Origin: Lineus longissimus
Taxonomy: Eukaryota > Nemertea > Pilidiophora > Heteronemertea > Lineidae
Assembly (NCBI RefSeq): GCF_910592395.1
Contig: NC_088318.1
Location: 6,532,756-6,596,755, forward strand
Length of the DNA: 64,000 nt
Direction: 5' to 3'
The notes beneath the pieces are model-generated. The model saw nothing but the letters and a program-made list of their open reading frames with translations. It was not told the origin of the DNA and did not search any database. Below are positions 1 through 12,817 of the stretch, one piece after another. Made by a program: the position numbers and the translations under genes. Position 1 is the first letter of the stretch. Each line of letters begins with the position of its first letter.

Positions 1-154
1 TTCTCGTGTACCATGTTTCAGGATTGAAATACCACCCTCTCAGAAGGTCAATTACACAGTATAGGCATGATGGGCCGATGATGGCCATCCGTCTCAAACC
101 TTCTTCCCCCTCAAGAAAACGTTGACATATGACCCATCTATTCGGGCGCTATGT

Positions 155-700
155 GTAAGGACTGTTTCAACATCACCCCGGAGAATCGAAATCCTAATTC
201 CGGGCAATTCGTGCCAAGGCCAGATTCCGAGTCATCGTATTCCTGAGTTCCGAGTCCCTCGGTATATTCCTTGCAAAAATGGCTCTCTCATGGCATACCT
301 AAATTCAGTAGTATTTAACTGATGCGTACATTCGGATCTAGAGATACTTGGCCTGCTATGGACTGATTTCAAGTACCTTATCTCTGCTTAGATGGCGTGA
401 CAAAGCAAAAGATCAATAAGCAAGCAAGAAAAACAAAAGCTTTTCCCTTATTGCAGCCTATCAGAGCAACCTTTAATATGAAACTGCAACTATCGTGTTC
501 CCCAATATCCCAAGATCCGAATGCAAAAGTTGAATTAAAACTTTATCGCGTATTTGAAGGAACTGAGCGCTGTTTTCCAAGACGACCAATCGTGGCACTC
601 GGAACTCAGGAATATCCGATGACTCGGAATCTGGACTTGGTACGAATTGCTCGGAGTTCAGGATTTTGATTCTCCGGGGTGAACATGATAAAAACCGTTT
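155..700. repeat. Inverted-repeat element, about 110-bp arms
   Basis: The stretch around 155-262 reappears as its reverse complement around 590-695. Both arms share blocks such as CACCCCGGAGAATC, AGATTCCGAGTCATCG and TTCCTGAGTTCCGAGT. The spacer of about 330 bp encodes nothing recognisable. This looks like a fold-back or MITE-type non-autonomous DNA element; outer ends and target duplication could not be fixed. Short open frames across it are fortuitous. Confidence 0.6.
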
Positions 701-2040
701 GTAGCCGACCAAATACCAAGCTATGAACTTGAAATTTGATACACATGACTCCCTATGTTATCATATATAAACCTCTGACACCGAATTTCGGTCTGATCTT
801 ATTCTCGACTTGGGCACCAGGGAGCCAAAACTAAAAAAGGTAAAAAGTGCAATATCTAGCTTGTTAGTAACTTGTTTTGGATGATATTTTTATGGTATGT
901 TCTCCCAGCAAGGATACATCACATGTCATACCGACTTTGGTTTGACCTATATCCTATACATGTCGCATGTTTCTTAACCAGGATGAATTTTTAACCACCA
1001 AATATCTATACGGTGAGCACAATGGTCCCTGGCCTTACAAACGCTCGCTCCCTTTTCTCCGATGCCTCTTGGTAAGTGTCTATCTTCTTTTTCCTCTGAA
1101 AACTGGAGCATTTTTGATCTACATGTATATTGTGTGGTGCATTTATTTAGTGGGAGTTATGATAATTTGCAGTTCTCCATTGTATCATGAATAGATTATA
1201 TACAGTGACAATACGTTCCACAAAATAACCGTAGGCTAGTTGTAAGTATTACCAAGAATTCATATAGACTGATAATTTGGAATCTCAGAAATTTAAAAAT
1301 CTCAAGTTTTTTTCAAAAGGGTGGGTAAAACTTTCCTGAACTCAGAAACTAAATGTTATTGGTTCAATGTAAAGATGATAGCAAGACAAACAAAATGATA
1401 CCTTATTCAACTCTAAACTCTTGAAAACAAGGGAGATACAGAGCATTTCGTCCAAGAGACAAAGTTGATTATCTAATTTCCCATGGTTTGGCATGTTGGA
1501 AGGCATTCATTGTCTTAGAGGGGTTTTAGAACCTCGTTAAAACACCATCCCAATTCCTTATTTAGCCTAATAATCGCTACTAAACGAGTTACACTATTTG
1601 AGGCATGTATTTTGTGACAAAAATTAAGCAACAACTAGCCAACAGTAGTGATAGTCATTGAATAGAAGACGAATTATCTTGCCAAAGCCCCCTATCGTCA
1701 AAATGTTTAACCTACATGTAGTGCTAGTTAAGATGCTGTAGTATTGGTTCCAAAACGAATTATTGGTATCGTTTATGCCTAAACCTGGCAAATGCACTAA
1801 ACTCAAAGTAAACACAACGTGGCACGTGAAATTCGCGACTGATACTCTCCGACAATTGTCGTGTTGTGGTGCACGACTTGATGGGCTATTCTAAAACATC
1901 TGTCTCACTTCGCCTCGGTTTTTGTCAACATTTTAGCTCCACCCTCGCGGTTATGGTGAGGCAACCAATACTTCCAGTAAGGTTACCTAATCCAACTAGT
2001 TTCAGTAACAGCCTGGGATAGGTAGCTTTCACGTAGCATA
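700..2040. other. Intergenic stretch, one duplicated 75-bp motif
   Basis: No convincing exon. The only structure seen is a motif of about 75 bp at 961-1035 (contains ACCACCAAATATC and GTGAGCACAATGG). It is repeated with a few changes at 3118-3187, just beyond the pogo-like element, so the two copies bracket that element. Confidence 0.5.
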
Positions 2041-2044
2041 CATA

Positions 2045-3095
2045 CAGTGGAACCCCGGTAACACGACCACTCATGGGACCGTGGTCGGAGTGGTCGTGTT
2101 ACCGGGGTGGTCGTGTTAGCGAGGTTGGGAATCCCCAGACGAAATAGATGATTATTTTTCCCGCCAAAATTGCCGACTGCATGGCGTGTGTACGCTGTAC
2201 TACCATAGCAACGCTGCCTGATTGAGATGATGCACGCTCCAAAGTTTTGTTATCATGCCTCGCAAGAACAGTTCGTCGATAAAATTACATGTTACATTCT
2301 CAGAATGAGTTAGAAAAGGTAATTTTGTAACTCATTTTATCCACAAAGTTTCATTATCTGCCCGACGTTACGCATTTGCGGGCAATTTGGTGAATCATCC
2401 TCCATGTACCCGACTGTTTGTGACGATTGAAGTAAACTTGTCGTATGATTCCACGTGAATGATGAGTTGAGTAATGCTACAGTTTTATTCAAATCTATTT
2501 TCAGTCAAAATATTTAAAGAAATAAAAAATGATACTGTAGTAAATCAACCAAGTGTCCATATCATAAAACATTCAAACGTCTCGCAAGCTTGTTATTGTC
2601 ATAAGTGTGGTCTTCAAACTACCCGCCGTTTATTATAAGTTCATATGCAAATCACGCAAATCACATGATTTTGCTGCTGCTGAGTGCGCATGTCTGGTAC
2701 TGAACTGGCTTAGTAATGAAAACAAACCATGAAAACGTTAGAAAAGGAAAGTTTATTTATTCATTTACACTTATACAATTGATCATACCTGCAAAATCAC
2801 ATTGTATTTTTTGTTTTCATATGTATTCCCATGGCCATTGTCCCCGTCTCAACAAAGCTTGGCAGCGAGGTGCTAATTACTATGCCGCGGTCGCGACCGA
2901 TTACGGCAATTAGGCCTGGTGGTCGGGTTAGCGGGGCTGATTTTCAGTTTGGGACCGGCCAAGCCAGTGGTCGCGGTCGGGGTACCGGGGTGGTCGTCTT
3001 AGCGGGGGACTCTTAATGGTAATTAGAGAGGAAACCATTCGGGACCGGAGAATCGTGGTCGCGTTAGCGGGGTGGTCGCGTTACCGGGGTGGTCG
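2045..3095. mobile_element. pogo/Tigger-like non-autonomous DNA element
   Basis: The left end CAGTGGAACCCCGGTAACAC follows a TA dinucleotide and matches the CAGT-GAACC-CG terminal style of pogo/Tigger elements in the Tc1/mariner superfamily. The motifs GTTACCGGGGTGGTCG and GTTAGCGGGG recur at 2095-2130 and again at 2930-3095 as subterminal repeats. No transposase frame is present. The right terminus is degenerate, so its end is approximate. Confidence 0.55.
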
Positions 3096-3318
3096 CCAAC
3101 TTACCAATATACTATTCATGTAGCATGTTTCTTTACCAGCATGAATTCCTGACCACCAAATATCCATACAGTGAGCACAATGGCCCCTGGCTATTGATAT
3201 TAGTAGAATGTATGATATCCAAGTTTTTGTAATAAACAAGTGTTAAGCTTTAATATCAATTCGAATTTAAATTTCATGAGGAAATGAAGGATGTCTTGAG
3301 ATTGCATATTATGCAAAG

Positions 3319-4430
3319 TCATTTGTTTTCACATTTGACCGACTGGCTTTGAATTTGTCTGATGAGTTGAAAGGCTGACGGCTGTCTCTTGAGTTCACTG
3401 GCTGATTGTGAACTTGTCTGATGAGTTCGTCGGCTGTATGAGGTTTTCTCTTCATGTGACTTTCTGCTCGTGATTCTGTCTATGCGGCGTTCACAGGTCT
3501 GTAAGGCTGTCTCTTGATCGAGTTGACTGACTAGTTGTGAATCTGACTGATGAATTGACAGGCTACATGGCTGTCTCTTGAGTTGACTAGCTGGCTGTGA
3601 ATCCGTCTGATGACTTGACAATGTATAAGGTTGTCTCTCGAGTTGACTGGCTGGTTGTGAATCAGTCTGATGGGTTGACAGGCTGTAAAGCTGTATCTTG
3701 AGTTGACTGTCTGGTTGTGAACATGTCTGATTAGATGACTGGCGGTAAGGCTGTATCTTGAGTTGACTGTCTGGTTGTGAACATGTCTGATTAGATGACT
3801 TGCTGTAAGGCTGTATCTTGAGTTGACTGGCTGGTTGTAAATATGTCTGATGAATTGACAGTCTGTAAGGCTGTTTCCACGGTTGATTAGCTGGTTGTGA
3901 ATCTGCTTTTTGTGTTGACAGGCTGTAAGGCCGTCTATTGAGTTGACTGGCTGGTTCCGAATCTGCATGATATGTTGATCTATTGCAAGGCTGTCTCTTA
4001 AGCTAACTGTCTGGTTCTGAATCTGTCTGACGTGTTAACCCGCTGTAAGGCCGTCGCTTGACTTGACTGGCTAGTTGTGAATCTGTCTAATGAGTTGACC
4101 GGCTAATAGACCGTCTCGTGAGCCGACTGGCTTATTCTGAATCCTTCTGGCAAGTTGTCCGTCTGAAAGGCTGTCTCTTCAGTTGACTAACTGGTTGTGA
4201 TATTTTCTGACTGTGGACAGGCTATCAGGCTGGCTCTTCCGCTAACTGACTGGTTTTGAATCTGTCTGATGAGTTAAATAGGCGGAAAGGCTGTCTCTTC
4301 AGTTGACTGGCTGTGAATCCGTCTGATGAGTTGACCGGCGGTAAGGATGTCCCTTCAGTTGACTGGGTGGTTGTGAGTCTGTTTGATTGATGTGTTGAGC
4401 GGTTGAACACCACTCATTCAGGTAGGAGAG
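3319..4430. repeat. 60-bp minisatellite array
   Basis: About 18 tandem copies of a 60-bp unit, each containing TGACTGGCTGGTTGTGAATC and a GGCTGTAAGGCTGTCTCTTG-type half. The period is exact from about 3541 to 4200. Because 60 is a multiple of three, stop-free frames of up to 145 codons appear on the minus strand as 20-residue repeats. There is no start context, splice site or recognisable domain, so it is called a minisatellite rather than a gene. Confidence 0.85.
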
Positions 4431-4516
4431 ATGACTGTGTCGTCGATGATTGATAAACAGACACTCGCGCTGGTAGGGATAGTATCTCTGTCCCTGGGGT
4501 TCAATCTTTCTTAAAA

Positions 4517-5768
4517 GGCCATAATCTCCAACATCAGACCAACTGAATTGCATGGTGCTGCCGCGTATTGTTTGAAATTGACGTTAATGGGGGTATGTCC
4601 AATGTCGCAGATATGGGGTTTCATGGGACATTTAAGGGTTAAGGTTGTGACATTGTCTTCAATTGTGATCAGCGCTTCGACGAGTGGAAAATGTACTATA
4701 CTCTCATGTTGTGAAAGTCTCTGCTGAAGCAACATGCTTCACGTTCCGCAAGTCCATGATATACTGATAACGTGACATAAGATGCAACCTGGTCAGTATC
4801 TTGATGATGGGCTCTGCATACTCCCGATTCTATAGGATGGAGGATGAAGGTCCCTGGCATGGCCTCAAGGCATCCTGAGATACATGTTTTTGATACTCCT
4901 ACCTCGTGTACAAATATCGAGAGGTGGAGTATATTGAAAATCACAGGTTATGTCAGGATATGTTTTAAGGAAGCTCCGAGGGCCGGGACGCGCTTATCCA
5001 CGTTCACACCTGCAGTCTGGTTGGGACTTCACAAAATACTGATTTGGTCAATAAGAGATTGTTTGGGATGAATTGGTCCAGGAATATTTTCACGTCGAGA
5101 TCTGCAGGAAATTTAAAATTAAATTTAACTTTCCAACTTGGGCACAAGATATGTGGTTTTCCACACAAAAACAGCTTCCAGCAGGACCGCAACTTCTCCA
5201 AACAGGATCATTGAAAAATCATTAAACTGCAATAAACAATGCAAAAGAACGGGATGTCATCTTAGGCCTGCTGGAAATTCACAATAGTCATGTCCAAAAC
5301 TGCCTCGCAACACTGGCGAAAATCCTTATGAGAGGTCAGCATTAGTTTGATACGACAAGGATGCCGGCGCATGGTGTCAAGCTCCTGGCTAGGTGAATCC
5401 ACGCCCAAGTTGTCCCTTCAAAGTTAAGCTTCCTGGCGAGACGATCAGTGAACAGCCCACAAAAATGGATTTCACAATAGCCGGATACTTTATCTGTGAA
5501 TGAGACAGGGCAATCGATATCGCTGCATGCGTTCGTAATATAATGGCGACACCAATTATTTGTGTCAATTTTTATTTCAATAGACTTTTCTCTAATATAC
5601 ACACATAATGTCTTTATTTTCCGTAACACCGCAGCTGTATCAATCAATCTTGAATACTGAATAGATTAAAGAATTGTTGACAACAGAAATGGAACTGCAT
5701 TGAATTATCGGAATAACCTGAATCCGTTTGAGTCGAAACAACTCAAAGATGCGATCTGGATTTACCAT
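4517..5768. repeat. Segmental duplication, copy 1
   Basis: Closely matches 38543-39522 from GGCCATAATCTCCAACATCA to CTGGATTTACCA. Copy 1 contains two stretches missing from copy 2 (around 5225-5340 and 5490-5655). The shared block ends inside a signal-peptide exon that is intact only in copy 2. A degenerate relative of the 299-bp TTAA element at 20017 lies inside (about 5140-5440). Confidence 0.85.
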
Positions 5769-5772
5769 ATAA
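5749..5772 (+). pseudogene. Relic of a signal-peptide exon
   Basis: The first six codons (MRSGFT) are identical to the signal-peptide exon at 39504. Copy 1 then diverges and reaches TAA after seven codons, so no leader peptide can form. It marks the lost 5' end of a duplicated secreted or membrane-protein gene. Confidence 0.6.
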
Positions 5773-6332
5773 ACCTAATGGCCACCGAAATCTCATGCCC
5801 AAGTTGTTCCTTATTGTTTCAAATTCGTATGATGTTATAACTTCAAAGTGTCAAGGATGTGATGGTTGTGATCTCATTCTTGGATGAATACATTGGAGGG
5901 AATGTGTACTATGATGCCTTATAAAAATTCTTGTAACTTTGATCTTTTGAAATACTCCTCACTGATCTAAAGCAGGATCAGGTTGTTACTTAAATTGTGT
6001 GTGATAGATGTTTATGTATATATCGTTATCATCATCTTCAGTAACCGTGATTATATTAAAGTGGGTATTTGAAGCGAAATAAGGTAACCATGTTAAGTGA
6101 TGCAAAAATGGCAAAGTCGGAATTTTTTCTGAAGTGTTTCCTTGGTAAAGTTGTTTAGCTTTAAATCAAAGACCTTTTTTTCTGTGGAATGGTTTCCTTA
6201 TCCAAGAATCATGTGATTTTCAAACCTTTCTTGCATCCATTGTGAGGTTACAGTTTCCAGGTGATACTACTTATGTTGACACTTGATCTGCAAACTCTGT
6301 CTTGAAAGGATTAAAATTCCATGCTTTCTTAA
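5773..6332. other. No feature recognised
   Basis: AT-rich spacer between the duplication breakpoint and the 3' end of the LINE. Nothing coding or repetitive stands out. Confidence 0.5.
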
Positions 6333-8310
6333 TAAGATAAGATAAGAGTCACGAATTTATATAGCGCTCCTCAGTGATGAGACTGTTAAAGCACTGGCCC
6401 GAAATGTTCCTTGAAGAGAAATGTTTTTAGAGATTTTTGGAAGGCAGAAAGTCGATGGTGTTGGCAAGTTCATGAGGAAGAAGATTCCACAGTCTTGCAG
6501 CAGATGCCATATAACTGCGATCACCGTAGGATGCCCTTGTTCGTTTGACGGAGAGGGCTGAACGGGTGTTAAGTTTACTGGAGTGGAGATGCACAAGATG
6601 TTGTAAGTAGAGTGGAGCAAGATTTTTCAGAAATTTGTGAGTAAGGGTCAGAATTTTGTGCTGGATGCACTGGGCTACAGGTAGCCAGTGTAGACCTTGA
6701 AGAACAGGGGTGATATGATCACGTTTACGTTTCTTTGTAGTGATTCTAGCAGCGGAGTTCTGCACTTTATGCATCGGAGCGATGGTTTTTGTCGGGAGTC
6801 CCGTGAGAATGGAGTTGTTGAAGTCAAGTCGCGAGGTAACAAGCGCATTTACCAACCGTTTGGTTGTAGTCTGGTCTAAATACTTCCTGATCAGACCGAT
6901 TTTGTGGAGGTTTGCAAATGCACCACGGCACACCTTTTTGACGTGGACTGACATGTTCATGCGACTGTCAAACCAGGCACCAAGATTTCGCACACAACTT
7001 GAGGAAGATATTACGGCACTGTCTACCGTTATCTGCTTAATTGACGGGGTTTTCCTTGTTGAAGTTATGGCTAAGAACTCAGTCTTAAGCACAGGTTGTT
7101 TTGAAGGAGTCACTGACCAACATCATGTATGCAGTGCTCAACGTTAGTAACCGCTGTTTCACCGAGTACCATGTGTTCTGCAGGAAAAACGCTCAAAATT
7201 TGGTTGTCGTCGGCGAACATTTCATAAGACTCCACGTTTTTGTCCCTCATTACATCCCCAAGGGGCAAGGTATACACATTGAAGAGCAGCGGCCCTAGCA
7301 CCGAACCTTGTGGTACTCCAAAAACCAAAGCAACCCTGGCGGAAGTTTGTCCAGCAACAGATACAGACGTCTTTCGTTCACTAAGATATGATGCGAACCA
7401 TTTCAATGCAATGTCAGTAAGGCCAATGCGGTTTCCCAGACGCTTCAGCAGAATGATATGGTCAACAGTATCGAACGCAGCCGAGAGGTCTAGGAGAACC
7501 AACAAAGCCTCCTTATTCGAATCTAGGACAAGCAAAATGTCATTAGACATCTTCAACACAACAGTTTCTGTGGTTTTCCTTATGGGCAGATTGATGGGGA
7601 TCATATAGACCTTCTGCTAACATATGCAGTTTGAAGCGAGAGGCAACTACTCTCTCCAACAGTTTTGAAAGGTAACTCAGATTCGAAACCGGCCTGTAAA
7701 TTTGATAGTTCGTTCTTATCTAATGATGCTTTCTTTAACAGGGGCGTGATGATGGCGTACTTCATCGAAGCTGGAACTTCGCCCACTTCGAGAGACAAAT
7801 TGATAATCCGAAAAAGAGAAGGAAGCAATACATTTAAACATTTGCGAAGGAGCCACGTTGGAATGGGATCCAAACTACAACTCTTTATGGGTGCAGTCAT
7901 TATGAGCTTCCGTAGCTCAACCTCTGCGCAAGGTTGAAATACTCCCATACTTCTTACTGAAGGACAGTTCGGTTCACTAAATGAAATCGATGCAGAGTCC
8001 CTTTTGTCTGCCAGTTTGTTTCGAATTTTCTCCATTTTCTCGCTGAAAAAACTTGCGAATGCATCCGCGAGATGATCTGTATTTTCGGGAGAGGCGCAGC
8101 TTTGGCTTTGCCAAGCAAATTGTTCACTGCTTTGAAAAGGTCTTTATTGTTGCAGCTTTCTATACGGTTTTTGTGTATAAGACCTTTGAGTCATTGATCA
8201 GCTTGGAAACGAGGTTACATTGAGACCTGTAGAGTTGCCTGTTGATCTCTAAGCGAGATTTTTGCCATTTCCGTTCAAACGTGCACGTAACTGCCTGGCT
8301 TCTTCGATTT
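6333..8310 (-). mobile_element. L2/CR1-clade LINE, 5' truncated
   Basis: A minus-strand non-LTR retrotransposon. Its 3' end at 6333-6375 carries a TAAGA/TTATC microsatellite tail and a GCGCTATATAAATTC segment typical of L2-like tails. The reverse-transcriptase region spans about 8310 down to 6427. Upstream of 8035 the minus strand still shows RT-flanking sequence, but the 5' end and endonuclease are absent. The plus-strand frames across it are antisense shadows. Confidence 0.85.
6427..8035 (-). pseudogene. LINE reverse transcriptase, frameshifted
   Basis: Three overlapping minus-strand frames together give RT and the C-terminal region. 8035-7601 has the N-terminal palm/finger segment (KSCSLDPIPTWLL, then ITPLLKK). 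7604-7110 has motif A (LDLSAAFDTVDH), motif B (GVPQGSVLGPLLF) and the catalytic FADD box. 7113-6427 has the C-terminal block of the L2/CR1 group (VRNLGAWFDS, VTSRLDFNNS, ITPVLQGLHWLP, YGDRSY, AARLWNLLP). Frame changes occur near 7610-7700 and 7110, so the copy is dead. Confidence 0.9.
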
Positions 8311-9620
8311 CGTTACTTGCTGGCATGTACTATTTTAGCGCAACCAGTCACCCGCTATCGGGCAATTATAGAGCGTCTTTGTGATCATTGTTTCAATCCC
8401 CGAGTAATCATTAAACATGTTGAATGGTGTGTCATTGGATGCAGCGACTGTGTTTATTGATTCTGAAGAATCGGCTTCTCAACCGAGAAAGATAAGCCAA
8501 GAATCATCTGTATTTAGGCTGGTCGCTAGACTTATCGAATGGTCTTACATGGGAAGGAGCTGGGAGAATCAGTCCCATCTTATCTTGAAATCAGTAGAAT
8601 ACATGTAAGACACCAATTGCATTGAATTGAGAGGAAAATAAACAACTGGTTCCTGCATTCTGCGGAGTGCTGGTCGCGGTACATGTCTTCTGCATATAAC
8701 TGTCATGCAGATTATGCTTGAAAACCCTAATTATCATCTGATGAACACAATTTTATTTCCTTGACCACTCCAGAAATGCATTTGTTGGGAAACCGATTCT
8801 CCAGGGTGTAAGGTGAGTGTAGACTTGGACAGGTTTGCACAACTATTGTAGCATGAGCGCATGCAAAGTAGCCAATGCAATGTGCTTTTAATTGAGGGTG
8901 GATTGTCATTCAGTGAGCCCAAAATTGGGTTGAATTTAGGTTTTCTGACATCATGCTGGTGGAAACTGGAACCTCACAGGAATGTTTGGAGGGCAGATTA
9001 TTTACGATGATAGTGCAAGATTTAAAAGTTGTCAAAGGTTAACATTAGCAAAAACCTGTCATGGGACAGTTTGACTTCATCTTAGCGTGCTGGAACTCAT
9101 TATTTGTATGTTTTTGTAAATTCGAGGATGATGAAAGAAAGTGAAAGTTAATTTGTTGTTGTCTCCATTCATTTATTTTGAGGCACTTTACTCTTCTTGT
9201 TATTGGCATATACCCTGTTGGTCAGGGGAGTGATGCATATGGCTGTGTATTCATTCCCGGTGAACCTTAGGCATTGCTTCAATTGTCCCTGGTAAAACCA
9301 ATGAAAATGTCACAATTGCCAAACAGAGGTTCACTTTGTGTGTGGCACGTCACAAGGTCACGAACAATCACGGAACAAGAGAAAACACCGCAGGATAGGA
9401 GGTTAATGAAGCACAAACCTCACATTGATCCTTTCGGTGGGAATGTATTCTTGTCCAGTGCTCTCTTGCGGCAGGCAGGAAAATTTCTGCATTGCCGTCT
9501 TTCGATCCAGTGATGGCAACGTCTAGTGCCATCCGAGCAGTTGTCACGGTGTCCATATGTAGGACATAACACCTAAGATTGACCATTTTTGTTTGGCCCC
9601 CTATGGCATGTTTTTTGTAG
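8311..9620. other. No feature recognised
   Basis: Intergenic sequence without convincing exons or repeats. Open frames here are short and lack splice or start context. Confidence 0.5.
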
Positions 9621-9629
9621 CAAAATTCG

Positions 9630-10980
9630 ATTTGAGCAACATTGCAATTAAAATTCGATTTTTGTGCCTATCTATTCGATTTTAATCAACTTTGTTCGAT
9701 TCTTCCCTCAATCATTTGATTTTTTTGCATATTCATTCGATTTTTTTCAAACATTTATCAACAAAAAATACTGTTCTTGTTGTATATCAAATCAAACACT
9801 ATAAATTCATAATCGAATATAACTTAGAAAAAATCAAAAGGTGAAAGAAATAGATCAAAATCAGATTCAAATATATCGCATTAACTGGTCAAAAAACGAA
9901 GCATTTTCGATTTTAGTTACACCAAATCTTTCAATTTAATCAAAGTATATTCAATTTCAGAATCAAATAAGAAGTATATACGATTTTGAAATCGAATAGC
10001 TATTCGATTTCAAAATCGAATGCACTATTCGATTTGATATTTAAATCGAATGTAAATTCGATTTCAAATCGAATATATGAATTAGATTTTAGTATTATTC
10101 GATTTCATATATTCGATTTGAAATCGAATGGGTCTTTCGATTTTAAAATCGAATTATCATCAGATTTTATTCGATTTAAAACCGAATAGGTCATTCGATT
10201 TTGTGTAGATTTCTATTCGATTTTGATTGGTCAATCATAGTCACGTGACAAACTAGCAACCAATTAGAATCGAATGGAATAGGAGCAGAATCGAATGAGA
10301 CCATTTGATTTAGAAATCGAATACTCATTCGATTTAAATCGAATAGGTCATTCGATTTAAAATCGAATAGACCATTCGATTTAAAATTGAATATGTCATT
10401 CGATTTTTGTAGATTTCTATTCGATTTTGATTGGTCAATCGTAGTCACGTAACAAACTAGCAACCAATTAGAATCGAATGGAATAGGAGCAGAATCGAAT
10501 GAGACATCATTCGATTTAAATCGAATAGATAATTTGATTTTTAAATCGAATAATCATTTGATTTAAATCGAATAGACCATTCGATTTTGAAATCAAATAT
10601 ATATATTTTTTATTCGATTTAAATCAAATAGACCATTTGATTTTTAAATCGAATATTGCTTTTCATTTGATATGGAATCGAATGAACATTCATTCTTAAA
10701 ATCAAATTATCATTCAATTTTTTGTAAGAACTATTTGATTATATCGAAATGTACTTTAATCTATATGACGAATTATGCGATTAATATTGAATAGGTGATT
10801 TGTAAGAATCGAATGAGATTGTTTGATCTAGGTCTTGATATTTTAAACTCTTCCCAATACATTTTTGATAAAACAACCTATCATTCGATTCGATTGACAA
10901 TTTATTTGATTTATTTTTCACTAAAGAAACTATTCATTCGATTTCTGACTGAAATATTGAATGAATCAGTGAATCGCATA
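9630..10980. repeat. Palindrome-rich ATTCGAT repeat region
   Basis: About 1.3 kb built from dozens of ATTCGATTT and AAATCGAAT half-sites, many paired as near-perfect palindromes (for example ATTCGATTTAAATCGAAT). Spacing is irregular and base composition is strongly AT-rich. It has no coding potential beyond the repeat itself. Confidence 0.85.
10195..10506. repeat. About 200-bp direct duplication inside the ATTCGAT region
   Basis: A block at 10195-10305 containing GATTGGTCAATCATAGTCAC and CTAGCAACCAATTAGAATCG recurs at 10394-10506 with a few substitutions. This shows higher-order tandem duplication of the palindromic unit. Confidence 0.75.
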
Positions 10981-10984
10981 GTGC

Positions 10985-12037
10985 TACACATAACAGGCCA
11001 TAGGCCCCCTTTTTCGACGGGTTCTATACTGATGAGGCTGTTCAGTCAACAAGTGGAATGGAGGGGTCTGCAGAGGCACTCCTACAACTTGTCAAGTAAG
11101 GTATTGTCACTGCCTGGCTGCTGCCAGTTGCTGAGCATGATGGCTAAGCAGTACGTGTTATAGAGAAATGAACAGAATCCTGGTTTGTCAGCTCCATAGT
11201 TTTTGTAATGAGTGGATAACTATGTGTCTTTGTATTAAGCAGGCTACCACGTCTGTGGTGCTGCACTGCAGGAAGCCTAAGGTCTTGTCCCCCTCGCACC
11301 AGCTCTCATTCACGCAGCCAGAGAGTCATGCCACATGGGTCCAACTCAATCGCTTCTACAACTGAACTCTGTTTTGACTCGGTCTTGATCAAGTTGACGA
11401 CATTCGCTTTCTCTGTCGCTGCTGGCTGGAGTTTGTCCAGAGATGTCTTTTCTTGGTTGATGGAAATCAATATCGTCTACGTATTCCATTTTTTAGCAAC
11501 AGACCCAGTTTGGAGACTATTGGGTTAGGCGGGAAGAAGCTTTCTCGGATGGGTGCAAGTGCAGCAACAAGATAGCAAGTCCCTTACGGAAATGTGACAC
11601 GTTTGTCCTAAAAAAAATCACACGTACTAAATCATAAGTACGTGTGAAAATCCTTACATGTCCCAAAATGAGACATTAGTACGTACTAATTCTGAGTTCA
11701 TACCCATAAGGATGTGATTACCCTTACAGTCACTGAAATAGAAAAAAATACTATAAACAAGTCCCCACCATCATCCCGGAATGACATCATTACAGATCGT
11801 TAAATCTTGATAGCTATTGATGGAAAATCGGAAAATTCACTCGGGAGGAGACAACACCACCATTGATTTTTAAAGCCTTTTGGCAGTTCAATTGTCAATG
11901 TATGACCGCGACGCATCAAATACTGCTTGGGGTTGTGAATCTGAAATTTTGATATGATATTGCGGACAGTCGGGCAAGTATGGCAGTTTTTTGATAATCG
12001 ACAAATTGGACAAACGTTGATATTTCTACTCTTTTCA
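10985..12037. other. Unassigned; short palindromes at 11605-11720
   Basis: No gene recognised. Between 11605 and 11720 the motifs CACACGTACT, AGTACGTGTG and AGTACGTACT form short palindromic pieces that may be a small element. Confidence 0.4.
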
Positions 12038-12264
12038 GCCAACTGGCAGAAAAATCTCAAAACACGCCCCCTATTGCCAAATTATCAAAATTCAAAACTA
12101 ATTTTTTCATCAAACAATTTATTTATATCTGTAGACTTGCCACAGCAAATATTTTTTCAATACCTCTCCAAACATTTACTTGCGAGAGTTAAAAACATAC
12201 TCGCGTCTAATTGATAGGTCTGGATGATATCCAACCTATGAATATTCATTGGTGGTATTGTCTC
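12038..12264. repeat. Interspersed repeat, also at 24615-24834
   Basis: Starts GCCAACTGGCAGAAAAATCT and ends GAATATTCATTGGTGGTATT. A second copy at 24615-24834 is about 90% identical over some 220 bp. No coding potential. The family is unidentified. Confidence 0.75.
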
Positions 12265-12274
12265 AGCTTGATAT

Positions 12275-12520
12275 TGTCATGTTGGGATCGTCAACAGAAT
12301 TCGAATGGACTAAGAATATCCTCTTATCATGTTATAAGTTTATTCACTATAATTTCCTAGACAAGAAGCCACATCAGGGCAAGAGTCGGATGACCAGCAA
12401 TAGACAATAGATAGGGCATCGCGTGACCTATAGAGACGGAGGTCCGCGCACTTCTGATCGCTTGACCCAGTTTATACCTGGAGATCAGCCTCCTTCCACG
12501 TGGTCACGTGACGTATAACA
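12275..12520. repeat. 5' LTR of the miniature element
   Basis: Left terminal repeat, 246 bp. It lacks the segment between GTGACG and TATAACA that is present in the right repeat. Confidence 0.7.
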
Positions 12521-12817
12521 ATCCATCGAGCAAGGCGCTCAATATGGCGTCAAGAAATCGGCACGACCGGTTTCTAAAATGATGAGTTCGGGACGGAATT
12601 GGTGATATACAACCTGGCGGCCTGTTGAAGTTGAAAATCGGTCCTACAGTAGAGAGTAGTCCGTTATAGGATGTTCCGCTTGAATATATTTGCCATTAGA
12701 GGGCATTTTGAAGGATGATGGAATATCCTAAAGTCGGAAGATAGCACACGAGCACGTGTGAGAGGATTCACGAAGTCCCGATCAGAGAAAATTTACGATA
12801 AAGCCGGTTCTCCACCA

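Noticed and set aside
3531-3968. 145-codon minus-strand frame
   Set aside because: It is a translation of the 60-bp minisatellite.
4696-4944. Minus-strand frame conserved in both copies of the first duplication (also 38696-38971)
   Set aside because: Conservation is expected from recent duplication, most differences change the amino acid, and there is no domain, splice or start support.
6740-7608. Plus-strand frames of 122-135 codons
   Set aside because: Antisense shadows of the minus-strand LINE reverse transcriptase.
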